A DNA stretch of 64,000 nt from Rhizobium oryziradicis (GTDB taxonomy: Bacteria > Pseudomonadota > Alphaproteobacteria > Rhizobiales > Rhizobiaceae). Both the position numbers and the translations under genes were made by a program. The notes beneath the pieces are model-generated. The model was not told the origin of the DNA. It ran no database searches and saw only the letters and a list, made by a program, of their open reading frames with translations. Where the stretch lies: the NCBI RefSeq assembly GCF_001939045.1, contig NZ_MKIM01000024.1:454933-518932 (forward strand). The letters run 5' to 3'. Positions 27,522 through 36,670 of this stretch are shown here, piece after piece (within the stretch, counting starts at the first letter, position 1; every line of letters starts with the position of its first letter).

Positions 27522-28859
27522 TTATTCTCCACCCCTGCGTTTTAATAGATTATCAATTTCATCAAGCTTGCTACGGCCATTGCTCAAAAAAGCGTCAAAG
27601 GCGGGGTCCGGCTTTGGGCTGTCTGTCACAATCGGTTGGCCTTGTGGCTGACCTTGCGGGGGCACTGGCACCGCCGCCGCCTGCACCTTAGAAGCCTGAG
27701 GCGCTGTGGGATCTTGCTGAACATCTGCTCCGGCAACCGGCGCAGCCCCCTCCGGCTTGGCTTCAGCAGGTGGTATCACCCCAGCATTTGCAGCCGTCGG
27801 CAAGGTCACAATGTCCTCCGCGACCTTCCGGGCTGCTGCGAGAAGTGCCTTGTCAGACTCCGAAAGCTCGCTTTCTTTCAGACCCTCAATTGTCTTGAGT
27901 GCGCTGCGCACATCCGTGGTGGGAATGAGCGCCAAGCCACCGTAAAGCAACGCCTGCGGATCGGTTCCGCCGGGCAGGCCCGCCAAGGCCTGCGCACGGT
28001 CGGCAGCCAGCGCCGCAAGCGCCGGGTTCCCGTTGATTGACGCGCGCCGCGCAATGCGCAAATAAATTTCGCGCTGTCGTGAAGGGTCCATTGTCGCCAA
28101 AGTTGCCAGCACATCCTGCTCTTCCATTTGCTTGAAATGGTCGACAATCAATTGCACCAACATATCCGCAAACTGATTGGCATAGGGCGAATGCAGAAAG
28201 CGGCGCGCATAACGATTGGCATAGAGCATCGCTTTCTGGACTTGGCCGGTCTCGATTGCCAGCGAGAACGAGCGACGCAAGGCCGCCTCTTCCACGATGG
28301 TACCCGGCATCAAAAGGCGGGCCAGATCATAAAACTTCAGCGCACCCGCAGGGTCTTTCACCAGGGTCACATTGCCGGCAACAAGCGCGAGATAGGCTCC
28401 AATGCGGGTGTTCTTGTAAACCCCAACCATTTCGGCCAGGGAATTGGCAACAAGAACCCCTTTTCCGCTCAGATATTTGCGCAAGACATCCGAGACGCGA
28501 TTGTCGAAATGACCATCCACATCACGCGACACAAGATATTCCAAGGTCGCGGGATTGCCGCCGCTCATGGTGTAAATCAGCGCTGCATCCACGTTGCGGG
28601 GATCTCTGAACTCGGCAGTATCGGCAGAGCGTAGCCTCTTATCAATCTTTGCAAGCACAAACCGCTGCATGTCGGCGGCGGAGTGATCACCCATGACCAC
28701 TGAATCCTGCACGAACTGCAACGACCGCACCATAATATAGGGTGGCAGATTATCGCCATCGGCCGCTTTGTCAGCCGCCTGCGCGCTGACAACATTCAGC
28801 ACGATGGCAACGCCGCACAAGAGCAACTTCGATAGCCGGAATGGGCTGAAGGTCCTCAC
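27522..28859 (-). CDS. motC: Chemotaxis/motility protein MotC (periplasmic motor protein)
   Basis: This is a periplasmic protein of about 445 residues found in rhizobia. It acts with MotB on motor speed and is stabilised by MotE. I use the GTG at 28859, one base after the motB stop, because it gives a compact signal peptide (RLSKLLLCGVAIVLNVVSAQA). The frame also allows ATG at 28922 (466 residues), which would overlap motB by 62 bases. The body is alanine-rich and helical, and the C-terminus is a Pro/Gln-rich tail. Confidence 0.88.
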   Translation of the reverse strand: MRTFSPFRLSKLLLCGVAIVLNVVSAQAADKAADGDNLPPYIMVRSLQFVQDSVVMGDHSAADMQRFVLAKIDKRLRSADTAEFRDPRNVDAALIYTMSGGNPATLEYLVSRDVDGHFDNRVSDVLRKYLSGKGVLVANSLAEMVGVYKNTRIGAYLALVAGNVTLVKDPAGALKFYDLARLLMPGTIVEEAALRRSFSLAIETGQVQKAMLYANRYARRFLHSPYANQFADMLVQLIVDHFKQMEEQDVLATLATMDPSRQREIYLRIARRASINGNPALAALAADRAQALAGLPGGTDPQALLYGGLALIPTTDVRSALKTIEGLKESELSESDKALLAAARKVAEDIVTLPTAANAGVIPPAEAKPEGAAPVAGADVQQDPTAPQASKVQAAAVPVPPQGQPQGQPIVTDSPKPDPAFDAFLSNGRSKLDEIDNLLKRRGGE

Positions 28860-28860
28860 C

Positions 28861-30156
28861 TTACTTCTGATCCCCTTGCACAAGGATCTCAATACGGCGA
28901 TTGGCTGCCGCATACGGATCATCCGGCTTCAACAAACGCCGGTCGGCAAAGCCGGACACCTGCGTGATACGCTGCTCATTCAAACCGCCGCGCACCAGCA
29001 TATAATAGGCAGCATGGGCACGTGCCATGGAGAGACCCCAGTTGTCGTTATCTGCCCCCTTATAGGGGCGACCGTCCGTATGGCCCCGAATGAGGACTGC
29101 ACCTTTGCGCTCAGACAGCAGCTTGCCGATCTTTTCCATCGCCAGCACCATCTCTTTGCTTGGCAAGGCAGAGCCAATGTTGAACATTTGATCATCATTT
29201 TGATCGCTCAACGTCACCAGCAGCCCGCCTTCGGCAGGCGTCACAATCAGCCCTTCCGCAAGCTTGCCCGCAACGCCGGTCATCTGCTGCACAATTTGCT
29301 CTTTCAGCTCATCGGCCTGTTTTTGCTCTTCGGCCTTCGTCGCCTTATCCGGAGATGACTTTGCATCTTGGGCGTCCTGGGCTTGCTGGGCTTTGTTGTC
29401 GGGGCGCGGTGTTGGCGTCACAAGGACGGCTTGCTGCTCATTGCCCTTCACCGCCTGCTTGTCATTGGCATTTTGCGCAGAAACCTCTGGGGCACTCCGC
29501 TCCGACGGCGCTTTATCCGCAGCGTCCTGGGTCATTGTCACCTCGGAAGGCGTTTGCTTTCCTGGCTTGCCCTCAACGGTCTGACGCTGTTGGCTCCAAA
29601 AATCCGGATCAAACGGATCACGATAAGCCTCACCACCCGATGCCCCGGTTGATGGGCCGGAATCGCTGGCACCGCCCTCGCCCTTCGCACTGACGTTTGC
29701 TTGCTGGCCAACTTCCTGCGCAATTTCAGCCAGAACCGAATAGGGATTTTCAAACAGATCTGCTTCGGAATAAACCGGCTTGTCCCCCGATGTGGAGGTC
29801 ATGTCTTCGCCGGTGGCCGCAGCTTTGCCCGCCACGGCGTCATCCGCCTTGATTTTAGAGCGTTCCTTTTGCTCTTCACCTTCAGCTTGATCAACCGGCT
29901 TTTTCTTGCCTTGTTGCGACGGCTTTTCATCGGAAAGCTTGATCGGGTTAAAATAGCTCGCCACAGACGCTTTCGTTGCTTCATTCGAAGCATTGACCAG
30001 CCACATCACCAGAAAGAAGGCCATCATCGCCGTCATGAAGTCGGCGTAGGCAATTTTCCACGCGCCACCATGCGCACCATCATGATCACCGCCGCCATGG
30101 CGCTTGATGATGATGACTTCGTTTTTGCCGTGGTGATGATTTTCCGCGTCGCTCAT
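28861..30156 (-). CDS. motB: Flagellar stator protein MotB
   Basis: This is a 431-residue stator subunit from the ATG at 30156, which overlaps the upstream stop (ATGA). A short His-rich cytosolic N-terminus precedes the single span [21 protein letters not shown], which contains the proton-accepting aspartate. A long charged linker rich in Lys, Gln, Glu and Ala (about residues 60-290) is followed by the peptidoglycan-binding OmpA-like domain ([17 protein letters not shown]). The linker makes it longer than E. coli MotB (308). MotA is encoded 17 kb away. Confidence 0.94.
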   Translation of the reverse strand: MSDAENHHHGKNEVIIIKRHGGGDHDGAHGGAWKIAYADFMTAMMAFFLVMWLVNASNEATKASVASYFNPIKLSDEKPSQQGKKKPVDQAEGEEQKERSKIKADDAVAGKAAATGEDMTSTSGDKPVYSEADLFENPYSVLAEIAQEVGQQANVSAKGEGGASDSGPSTGASGGEAYRDPFDPDFWSQQRQTVEGKPGKQTPSEVTMTQDAADKAPSERSAPEVSAQNANDKQAVKGNEQQAVLVTPTPRPDNKAQQAQDAQDAKSSPDKATKAEEQKQADELKEQIVQQMTGVAGKLAEGLIVTPAEGGLLVTLSDQNDDQMFNIGSALPSKEMVLAMEKIGKLLSERKGAVLIRGHTDGRPYKGADNDNWGLSMARAHAAYYMLVRGGLNEQRITQVSGFADRRLLKPDDPYAAANRRIEILVQGDQK

Positions 30157-30803
30157 GCCAGAACTTTCTTCAGGCTCGCCGTCCAAGCCGAAATACGTGT
30201 AACAAGCGCTGTGTCTTGTACGTCAACGGCCAAATCCAGATCATTCGCCTCTATATGGCGCAGAAGATCTTCATGGCCGTCCATTTGCATTCTAAGCCGC
30301 TCGAACAGCGCTTCAGGGCCGCGCACCGCGATAACGCTCGCCTCCCCCTCAAGAATGGCTTCCTTCAACAGTGTTGAAAGGTCATGCAGGGCCGTCTCAA
30401 CCAATGATTCCTGCAGAAAGGGCGCAACAGCCGCCACCGCTTGCTCGCCAACGGTCTGGGCAATTGAGGTTGCTATCTTGTCCAGCCCTTCGGCGATCAC
30501 CTGTGCAAGAGCAGCCTGATGCGCCTCTTCTTTCTCTTGAAGCTGTTGGGCGTATCTCGCCTCGATCGCGGCAATCTCTTCAGCGTGTTGCGCAGAAAGC
30601 TGCTCTGATGCGGCGTTGAAACCTTCGAAATACGCCTGTTTGCGCTCGGCCTCCAGATCGACCGGATCGGGTTGTGGCAGCTCAAGCGTTGGCCCGTCAT
30701 CCAGACCAAAGGGATCTGCATCAAATCCCATAGCGTCAGACACAAGCATGCTCGGCTTGGGCGAAGAGAAATCCTTCAAATAGTGGGCCAGCGGCATACT
30801 CAT
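30153..30803 (-). CDS. Flagellar protein, FliH-like candidate
   Basis: This is a 216-residue acidic protein from the ATG at 30803, eight bases after AGGAG. Residues 65-120 are a glutamate-rich coiled coil ([20 protein letters not shown]). The C-terminal part [25 protein letters not shown] then [19 protein letters not shown] resembles the FliH/YscL end, where a short strand-helix unit follows the coil. FliH is the stator of the FliI ATPase and no other fliH is visible near fliI, so this is the best candidate. It is coupled to motB. Not certain; the open frame reaches 30872. Confidence 0.55.
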   Translation of the reverse strand: MSMPLAHYLKDFSSPKPSMLVSDAMGFDADPFGLDDGPTLELPQPDPVDLEAERKQAYFEGFNAASEQLSAQHAEEIAAIEARYAQQLQEKEEAHQAALAQVIAEGLDKIATSIAQTVGEQAVAAVAPFLQESLVETALHDLSTLLKEAILEGEASVIAVRGPEALFERLRMQMDGHEDLLRHIEANDLDLAVDVQDTALVTRISAWTASLKKVLA

Positions 30804-30873
30804 TGTCATTTCTCCTGCCAACAGCGCAAAGTGCCAATTGCGACACCCCAAAACGCTGCAACGCTCTCTCACC

Positions 30874-30975
30874 TACAACGCCGTGCGCTCTGCATGACGC
30901 ACAAAGGCCGCTGTGAAACTTTAAATCCACTGCATCATTCCTCAAATCCATTCGGATTTCAGAAATGATGCAACG
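30874..30975. repeat. Intergenic repeat family A, diverged copy
   Basis: The order CGCCGTGCG...GCACAAAGG.CGCTGT then CTGCATCATTCCTCAAATCCATTCGGATTTC..AAATGATGCA matches family A with substitutions in both palindromes. It lies upstream of the fliH-like gene. Confidence 0.6.
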
Positions 30976-31169
30976 CACGATCTTGCAGCCAACAACGCCC
31001 CAAGGGAATGTTCACCCGCATATCAGCACGAGCGCTCAGACGTGCGATGATGCGCACAAGCCAAACAAAACGTCATTTGCTTCGCTCGACGTTAGGGGGT
31101 CAAACTTGCGCGAGGATTTTCGAGTGGCCCAAAATCTCTATTATTCTGCCAGTATTCTGCCAGTCAGCC

Positions 31170-31230
31170 TGTTGCTTGATTTCCTTTTTAAACCGCAATC
31201 GATTTAAAGCGGAGATTATGCAGCAGAAGA
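31170..31230. repeat. Intergenic repeat family A, partial copy
   Basis: Only the second palindrome remains: TTTTTAAACCGCAATCGATTTAAAG then GATTATGCAGCA. Together with the copy at 30874 and the terminator at 31250 it accounts for much of the 552-bp gap between the fliH-like gene and the last flagellin gene. Nothing else coding was recognised there. Confidence 0.5.
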
Positions 31231-31249
31231 GGGAAATGTATAAAAGGCG

Positions 31250-31280
31250 TTGGACCGCGCAAGGGCAGTGCGCGGTCCAA
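31250..31280 (-). terminator. Terminator of the fifth flagellin gene
   Basis: TTGGACCGCGCA and TGCGCGGTCCAA form a perfect 12-bp stem with a seven-base loop, followed on the minus strand by CGCCTTTTATA. It lies 75 bp past the flagellin stop. Confidence 0.75.
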
Positions 31281-31355
31281 CATTTCCACCAAATGCCGAT
31301 GACCGGCGGCACGGTAGAGGAAGAATATTCAACTCCGGCCGGTTGTCCTCGCCTT

Positions 31356-32318
31356 TTACTTGAACAGCGTAAGAATGGTCTCCGCGTTTGTATTGGCGAT
31401 GGAAAGGGACTGGATACCAAGCTGCTGCTGAGTCTGAAGCGCTTTGATCTTGGTTGACTCTTCGTTCATATCCGCATCCACCAGACGACCGACACCCTTA
31501 TCAATCGTGTCGCTCAGATTTTTGACAAAGCTATCCTGCAGCTTGATACGGCTGTTGATCGCACCAAGGGTCGATGCCGAATCCGTCAAGGTCTGTAGCA
31601 TCTTGTCGACAGCCGAAATCATACCATCAAGATTGGCGCTCGTTGTGGTGCTGGAGATTTCAATCAAGGTGCCCGTTGCGGTCGTCGCAGAGCCAGCCTT
31701 CAACAGATAATACGTACCGGTTGTGGTGGTTGTTCCCGACGCAAAGGTCGCCACTGTATCTCGTGTCAAAATACCACGAGAAGCCTGGTTTGTGTCGATG
31801 AGGGTCGAGTTTGCGGTATCGTATTTCAATGTCGTGACGGATACCGTGCCGTCACTTGCGCGATTGAAGGAACCCACCATTTCCTTGGTGCCTGCCGCGT
31901 TTGTGGAGGCATTAAACAGCCAGTTCTCACCGGAGAACGACGCCGATTCGGCGATAGACTGCAACTGATTCTTCAACTCGGAAATTTCCTGGTTGATCTT
32001 GCCTTTATCAACGCCGGGTTCGCGTGCTGCAACCAACTTGGACTTGATCGAGCTGATGACGTCTACAGTTGATTCGAGGCCCGTGTAGGCCGTGTCTGCC
32101 TTTGAGGCTGCAAGCCCCAGAGCGTCCTGAACTGTTGCCAGCGCCTTATTGTCAGAGCGCATTGTCGTCGCAATCGACCAATAGGCGGCATTGTCGGACG
32201 CATTTGCCACTTTATAGCCAGAGGAAATTCTGGCCTGTGTGGTCTGCATGTTGCTATCGATAGAACGGAGAGTCTGCAAAGCCGCCATTGCGGCTGTGTT
32301 GGTCATGATACTGGTCAT
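31356..32318 (-). CDS. Flagellin (fifth and most divergent copy)
   Basis: This is a 320-residue filament protein from the ATG at 32318 (MTSIMTNTAAMAAL). Typical flagellin ends are present: SGYKVANASDNAAYWSIATTMRSD and GVGRLVDADMNEESTKIKALQTQQQLGIQSLSIANTNAETILTLF. It differs from the other four in the central part (LFNASTNAAGTKEMVGSF, ISSTTTSANLDGM) and has its own leader and terminator. A TTG four codons upstream is an unlikely start. It may be a minor filament component. Confidence 0.93.
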   Translation of the reverse strand: MTSIMTNTAAMAALQTLRSIDSNMQTTQARISSGYKVANASDNAAYWSIATTMRSDNKALATVQDALGLAASKADTAYTGLESTVDVISSIKSKLVAAREPGVDKGKINQEISELKNQLQSIAESASFSGENWLFNASTNAAGTKEMVGSFNRASDGTVSVTTLKYDTANSTLIDTNQASRGILTRDTVATFASGTTTTTGTYYLLKAGSATTATGTLIEISSTTTSANLDGMISAVDKMLQTLTDSASTLGAINSRIKLQDSFVKNLSDTIDKGVGRLVDADMNEESTKIKALQTQQQLGIQSLSIANTNAETILTLFK

Positions 32319-32337
32319 AGATTGCCCCAATTCGTTT

Positions 32338-32368
32338 AAGGGACATACCGGACTTTAGAATTTACCGG
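32338..32368 (-). promoter_or_regulatory. Shared flagellin leader element, copy 5
   Basis: Read on the minus strand, CCGG, a 13-base loop, CCGG and TATGTCCCTT lie 19 nt before the flagellin start. The same order is present before all five flagellin genes. Confidence 0.6.
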
Positions 32369-32543
32369 CAACGTTGGTTTGCATCATGCACGATGGCCAC
32401 ATTTTTGCCCTTGGAGCCAACCCAACATTATTTACGTATTATTAATCATTAAATAGTTAACAAATGGTTAACGCCGTTAGTGATTTCTTAATCTGTATAA
32501 ACAAACTCCTAATTTTTTCAAGCGCATATATGCGGAAAACAAA

Positions 32544-32573
32544 AAAAAGCCGCGGCAAGAGCCACGGCTTTTT
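32544..32573 (-). terminator. Terminator of the fourth flagellin gene
   Basis: AAAAAGCCG/CGGCTTTTT is a 9-bp outer stem with a short inner stem and an eight-A run that becomes the T tract on the minus strand. Confidence 0.85.
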
Positions 32574-32613
32574 GAAACAGAAGGAGAGTCGTTTTTTACG
32601 AGCCGGCGTCTTG

Positions 32614-33573
32614 TTATTTGAAGAGCGACAGAAGCGATTCGGAGTTGGAATTGGCAATCGACAAGGACTGAATGCCCAGCTGCTGCTGTGTTTGCAGAGC
32701 CTTCAGCTTGGTCGATTCCTCGTTCATGTCGGCATCCACCAGACGGCCAACACCTGAGTCAATCGTATCGCTCAGGTTCTTGATAAAGCTATCCTGAAGC
32801 TTCAGACGCGATGTTGTCGCACCAATCGTGGCACCCGCATCCGTCATGTTTTGCAATATCTTGTCAATCGACGCGACCATGCCATCGATCGCAATATCTG
32901 TTGTCGCAGAGGTCAAAGTGATTTCCGTGCCCGTACCCGAACCAGCGGTGGACTTGATCAGGTAGTAGGTACCGGTTGTTGTGGTGGTGCCGCTTGCAAA
33001 TGTTGCAGTCGTACCCGCTGTGAGCAAGCCACCAGCTGCAGCTGCGTCGTTGATCAGCATCGACTTGGATGTATCGAACGTGATCGTCTTGATCGAGACA
33101 TTGCCGTCGGCTGCACGTACAAACGAGCCAATCATTTCCTGGGTCGTGCCAGCGGTTGCACTGTTGTCATACAGCCAGTTTTCACCGTTGAAGGAAGCAG
33201 ACTTGGAAATCGAAGCAAGCTGGTTCTTCAGTTCAACCAGTTCTTTATTGATCTTGTCTTTATCAACGCCTGGTTCGCGTGCAGCAACCAGCTTGGCCTT
33301 GATGTCGGTGACAACATCGATCGCGGATTTCATGCCTGTGTAAGCTGTGTCAGTCTTGGCAGCGCCGAGACCAATCGCATCCTGAACCGCGCCAAGAGCC
33401 TTGTTGTCAGAACGCATCGTGGTTGCAATTGACCAATAGGCTGCGTTGTCGGAAGCCTTTTCAACTTTATAGCCCGAAGAGATCCGGCTCTGCGTCATCT
33501 CCATATCGGAAGAAATCGAACGCATGATGGAGAGCGCGGCGATTGCGGAATTGTTTGTCATAAGACTTGCCAT
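32614..33573 (-). CDS. Flagellin (fourth copy)
   Basis: This 319-residue flagellin begins MASLMTNNSAIAALSIM. It is nearly identical to the copy at 34052 in the N- and C-terminal helices and in the central FASGTTTTTGTYYLIKSTAG segment. Differences sit mainly at residues 125-190 (SATAGTTQEM, RAADGNVS, AAAAGG). It has its own leader and terminator, so it can be transcribed alone. It polymerises into the complex filament with the other flagellins. Confidence 0.94.
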   Translation of the reverse strand: MASLMTNNSAIAALSIMRSISSDMEMTQSRISSGYKVEKASDNAAYWSIATTMRSDNKALGAVQDAIGLGAAKTDTAYTGMKSAIDVVTDIKAKLVAAREPGVDKDKINKELVELKNQLASISKSASFNGENWLYDNSATAGTTQEMIGSFVRAADGNVSIKTITFDTSKSMLINDAAAAGGLLTAGTTATFASGTTTTTGTYYLIKSTAGSGTGTEITLTSATTDIAIDGMVASIDKILQNMTDAGATIGATTSRLKLQDSFIKNLSDTIDSGVGRLVDADMNEESTKLKALQTQQQLGIQSLSIANSNSESLLSLFK

Positions 33574-33603
33574 AGGAATTGCCCCTTAAGGTCATGAAAT
33601 TGG

Positions 33604-33629
33604 AAGGGACAGACCGGGTCGATACCGGG
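33604..33629 (-). promoter_or_regulatory. Shared flagellin leader element, copy 4
   Basis: On the minus strand CCGG-TATCGAC-CCGG-TCTGTCCCTT lies 30 nt before the start. The surrounding 125 bp of leader is almost identical to that of the gene at 34052. Confidence 0.6.
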
Positions 33630-33812
33630 AACATTGGTCAGCTTCATGCTCGCCGCGATCTTGTTTGCTTGATCGGCCCAATGCTTTCGTAACAACAGAA
33701 AACATGAATATGGTTAACAAAAAATAAACGCACACCTAATTTTCTTAAGTTTCATTTAAGATGCGGTCGCCGCAGCTCCGCAATAACACCAAAAGTCATT
33801 TTCAATGTCTCT

Positions 33813-33927
33813 CTGCATATTGCATGGTTCTTTAAACCGGAATCGGTTTAAAGATAAAATTATGCAACAAAAATAAAGAGCTACGTTGAGCCTTTGTGCG
33901 CCATATATGACGCACGGCGCTGTAGAA
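33813..33927. repeat. Intergenic repeat family A, copy in opposite orientation
   Basis: TTTAAACCGGAATCGGTTTAAAG and AATTATGCA are followed by CCTTTGTGCGCCATATATGACGCACGGCGCTGTA, the family A parts in inverted order. It lies in the 478-bp gap between two flagellin genes, which otherwise holds the upstream gene's terminator and the downstream gene's promoter. Confidence 0.7.
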
Positions 33928-33956
33928 CATCGCGCCTATAACCAGACCTTAAAACG

Positions 33957-33992
33957 CCTGCGCCGCACACCATCTCTGGTGCGCGGCGCAGG
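33957..33992 (-). terminator. Terminator of the third flagellin gene
   Basis: A 16-bp stem with one mismatch (CCTGCGCCGCACACCA against TGGTGCGCGGCGCAGG) has a four-base loop. It lies 59 bp past the stop; the T tract is weak. Confidence 0.65.
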
Positions 33993-34051
33993 TGATACTC
34001 GATTTTATCAAAACCCGTTTGAGGGTTAAGGCGTTACGCCGAAGCCAACGC

Positions 34052-35011
34052 TTACTTGAAGAGCGACAGAAGCGATTCGGAGCTGGAATTGGCAATCGAC
34101 AGGGACTGAATGCCCAGCTGCTGCTGTGTTTGCAGAGCCTTCAGCTTGGTCGATTCCTCGTTCATGTCAGCATCCACCAGACGACCAACGCCCGTATCAA
34201 TCGTGTCGCTCAGGTTCTTGATAAAGCTATCCTGAAGCTTCAGACGCGATGTTGTCGCACCGATCGTGGCACCCGCATCCGTCATGGTTTGCAACATCTT
34301 GTCAATCGAAGAAACCATGCCGTCGATGGCAAGATCCGTTGTTGCGGAGGTCAAGGTGATTTCGGTGCCTGTACCTGTGCCAGCGGTGGACTTGATCAGG
34401 TAGTAGGTGCCGGTTGTTGTGGTGGTGCCGCTTGCAAATGTTGCAGTGGTACCAGATGTGAGCAAGCCGCCAGCTGCAGCCTTGTCGTTGATCAACATCG
34501 ACTTGGATGTGTCGAACGTGATCGTCTTGATCGAAACATTGCCGTCGCCGCCACGAACAAACGAGCCAATCATTTCCTGGGTTGTGCCAGCAGCGTCGCT
34601 GTTATCGTACAGCCAGTTTTCACCGTTGAACGAAGAAGACTTGGCGATCGAGCCGAGTTGGTTCTTCAGCTCTGTCAGTTCCTTGTTGATCTTGTCTTTA
34701 TCAACGCCTGGTTCGCGTGCAGCAATCAGCTTGGCCTTGATGTCGGTGACAACGTCGATCGCGGATTTCATACCGGTGTAAGCTGTGTCAGTCTTGGCAG
34801 CGCCGAGACCAATAGCATCCTGAACAGCGCCAAGAGCCTTGTTGTCAGACCGCATCGTGGTTGCAATTGACCAATAGGCTGCGTTGTCAGACGCCTTTTC
34901 AACTTTAAAGCCTGAAGAGATCCGACCCTGCGTCATCTCCATATCGGATGCAATCGAGCGCATAGTGGAGAGCGCTGCAATTGCGGAATTGTTTGTCATA
35001 AGACTTGCCAT
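34052..35011 (-). CDS. Flagellin (third copy)
   Basis: This 319-residue flagellin begins MASLMTNNSAIAALSTM. It is the closest relative of the copy at 32614, sharing the leader as well as most of the coding sequence, which points to a recent duplication or gene conversion. The central region carries DAAGTTQEMIGSFVRGGDGNVS. All core polymerisation segments of the D0 and D1 domains are intact. Confidence 0.94.
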   Translation of the reverse strand: MASLMTNNSAIAALSTMRSIASDMEMTQGRISSGFKVEKASDNAAYWSIATTMRSDNKALGAVQDAIGLGAAKTDTAYTGMKSAIDVVTDIKAKLIAAREPGVDKDKINKELTELKNQLGSIAKSSSFNGENWLYDNSDAAGTTQEMIGSFVRGGDGNVSIKTITFDTSKSMLINDKAAAGGLLTSGTTATFASGTTTTTGTYYLIKSTAGTGTGTEITLTSATTDLAIDGMVSSIDKMLQTMTDAGATIGATTSRLKLQDSFIKNLSDTIDTGVGRLVDADMNEESTKLKALQTQQQLGIQSLSIANSSSESLLSLFK

Positions 35012-35041
35012 AGGAATTGCCCCTTAAGGTCATGAAATTGG

Positions 35042-35066
35042 AAGGGACAGACCGGGTCGGTACCGG
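35042..35066 (-). promoter_or_regulatory. Shared flagellin leader element, copy 3
   Basis: On the minus strand CCGG-TACCGAC-CCGG-TCTGTCCCTT lies 30 nt before the start codon. Confidence 0.6.
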
Positions 35067-35265
35067 TAACATTGGTCAGCTTCATGCTCGCCGTGATCGC
35101 TCTTGTTTGATCGGCCCAATGCTTTTGTGAGGTCAGAAAATACTATTATGGTTAATAAAGATTAAACACAGAAAACATCTTGCAAACGATAGGCCGATAC
35201 ATCAGTCAAAATAATGCTAAGTACATGATTTTACACAAAATATTTTAATTAACAAAAACCAAAAA

Positions 35266-35291
35266 AAAGGCCGGACTTTCGCCCGGCCTTT
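35266..35291 (-). terminator. Terminator of the second flagellin gene
   Basis: AAAGGCCGG/CCGGCCTTT, a perfect 9-bp stem, is followed on the minus strand by the complement of an eight-A run. Confidence 0.85.
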
Positions 35292-35318
35292 CGCGTAAAT
35301 ATTGTAAGTATACTACTC

Positions 35319-36278
35319 TTAACGGAAGAGCGACAGAAGCGATTCCGAGCTGGAATTGGCAATCGACAGCGACTGAATGCCCAGCTGCTGCTGTGTTTGC
35401 AGAGCCTTCAGCTTGGTCGATTCTTCGTTCATGTCAGCATCCACCAGACGGCCAACACCCGTATCAATCGTGTCGCTCAGGTTCTTGATAAAGCTATCCT
35501 GAAGCTTCAGACGCGATGTTGTCGCACCAATCGTGGCACCCGCATCCGTCATGCTGGACAGCATCTTGTCAACGGAAGAAACCATGCCGTCGATGGCAAG
35601 ATCCGTTGTCGTGGAGGACAAGGTGATTTCGGTGCCTGTACCTGTGCCAGCGGTGGACTTGATCAGGTAGTAGGTGCCGGTTGTTGTGGTGGTGCCGCTT
35701 GCAAATGTTGCAGTCGTACCAGCGGTGAGCAAGCCGCCAGCTGCAGCCTTGTCGTTGATCAGCATCGACTTGGATGTGTCGAACGTGATCGTCTTGATCG
35801 AAACATTGCCGTCGCCGCCACGAACAAACGAGCCAACCATTTCCTGGGTCGAGCCAGCAGTGTCGCTGTTGTCGTACAGCCAGTTTTCGCCGTTGAACGA
35901 AGCAGACTTGGAGATCGAGCCGAGCTGGTTCTTCAGCTCTGTCAATTCCTTGTTGATCTTGTCTTTATCAACGCCTGGTTCGCGAGCAGCAACCAGCTTG
36001 GCCTTGATGGAGGTAACGACATCGATCGCGGCCTTCATGCCCGTATAAGCTGTGTCAGTCTTGGCAGCGCCGAGACCAATAGCATCCTGAACAGCGCCAA
36101 GAGCCTTGTTGTCAGAACGCATGGTGGTCGCAATTGACCAATAGGCTGCGTTGTCGGAAGCCTTTTCAACCTTGTAACCCGAAGAGATCGCGCTCTGGGT
36201 CTTTTCCATGTCAGATGCAATAGAACGCATGGTGGACAATGCAGCAATAGCTGAATTATTCGTCATAATACTTGTCAT
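35319..36278 (-). CDS. Flagellin (second copy)
   Basis: This 319-residue flagellin starts at the ATG at 36278 (MTSIMTNNSAIAALSTM); eight further residues up to 36302 run into the ribosome-binding region. It is intermediate between the copies at 34052 and 36671: the N-terminal helix has EKTQSAISSGYKVEK as in the first copy, while the C-terminal part matches the third copy. This mosaic pattern suggests exchange among the genes. Confidence 0.94.
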   Translation of the reverse strand: MTSIMTNNSAIAALSTMRSIASDMEKTQSAISSGYKVEKASDNAAYWSIATTMRSDNKALGAVQDAIGLGAAKTDTAYTGMKAAIDVVTSIKAKLVAAREPGVDKDKINKELTELKNQLGSISKSASFNGENWLYDNSDTAGSTQEMVGSFVRGGDGNVSIKTITFDTSKSMLINDKAAAGGLLTAGTTATFASGTTTTTGTYYLIKSTAGTGTGTEITLSSTTTDLAIDGMVSSVDKMLSSMTDAGATIGATTSRLKLQDSFIKNLSDTIDTGVGRLVDADMNEESTKLKALQTQQQLGIQSLSIANSSSESLLSLFR

Positions 36279-36310
36279 AGGACTTGCCCCTTGATGTGAC
36301 AAAAAAACTG

Positions 36311-36338
36311 AAGGGACATTCCGGGCTCGCTCCCCCGG
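36311..36338 (-). promoter_or_regulatory. Shared flagellin leader element, copy 2
   Basis: On the minus strand CCGGG-GGAGCGAG-CCCGG-AATGTCCCTT lies 32 nt before the start. Here the paired half-stems extend to five bases. Confidence 0.6.
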
Positions 36339-36555
36339 TGAACGGCATGCTGCTTCATGCTATTAACTAATAATTAATAAGTTAACCTGCCGTTCTGATA
36401 ACTCTAATAAACACCAGGATAGTTAAATTTCCATTTACATCAAAAAATATAGGTAAATTACATAAAAATTAATAGAAAATACACTATTGTTAATTTTTTC
36501 CTACTACAGAATTGCCCACCGCATGTCGCGGGCAGTGCAGTAAAACTTATATCGG

Positions 36556-36610
36556 CTGAATAATTTCCTCCGCAAATCAATTCCGATTTCAGGAGGAAGC
36601 TATCCAGTTA
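36556..36610. repeat. Intergenic repeat family A, decayed copy
   Basis: CTGAATAATTTCCTCCGCAAATCAATTCCGATTTC then AGCTATCCAG is the second family A palindrome with several changes. The remaining part of this 392-bp gap is AT-rich promoter DNA of the second flagellin gene. Confidence 0.5.
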
Positions 36611-36617
36611 AAAAAAA

Positions 36618-36639
36618 TGGCCGGGAAAAATCCCGGCCA
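36618..36639 (-). terminator. Terminator of flaA
   Basis: TGGCCGGGA/TCCCGGCCA is a perfect 9-bp stem with a four-base loop, followed on the minus strand by a T run of seven. Confidence 0.88.
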
Positions 36640-36670
36640 CAATCTTAATTCACAACCAAAGCTTAACCGA

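Noticed and set aside
33992-34870. Cysteine-rich plus-strand frames opposite the flagellin genes
   Set aside because: They recur in every flagellin copy only because the sense genes are similar; their Cys/Arg-rich composition is that of an antisense frame.
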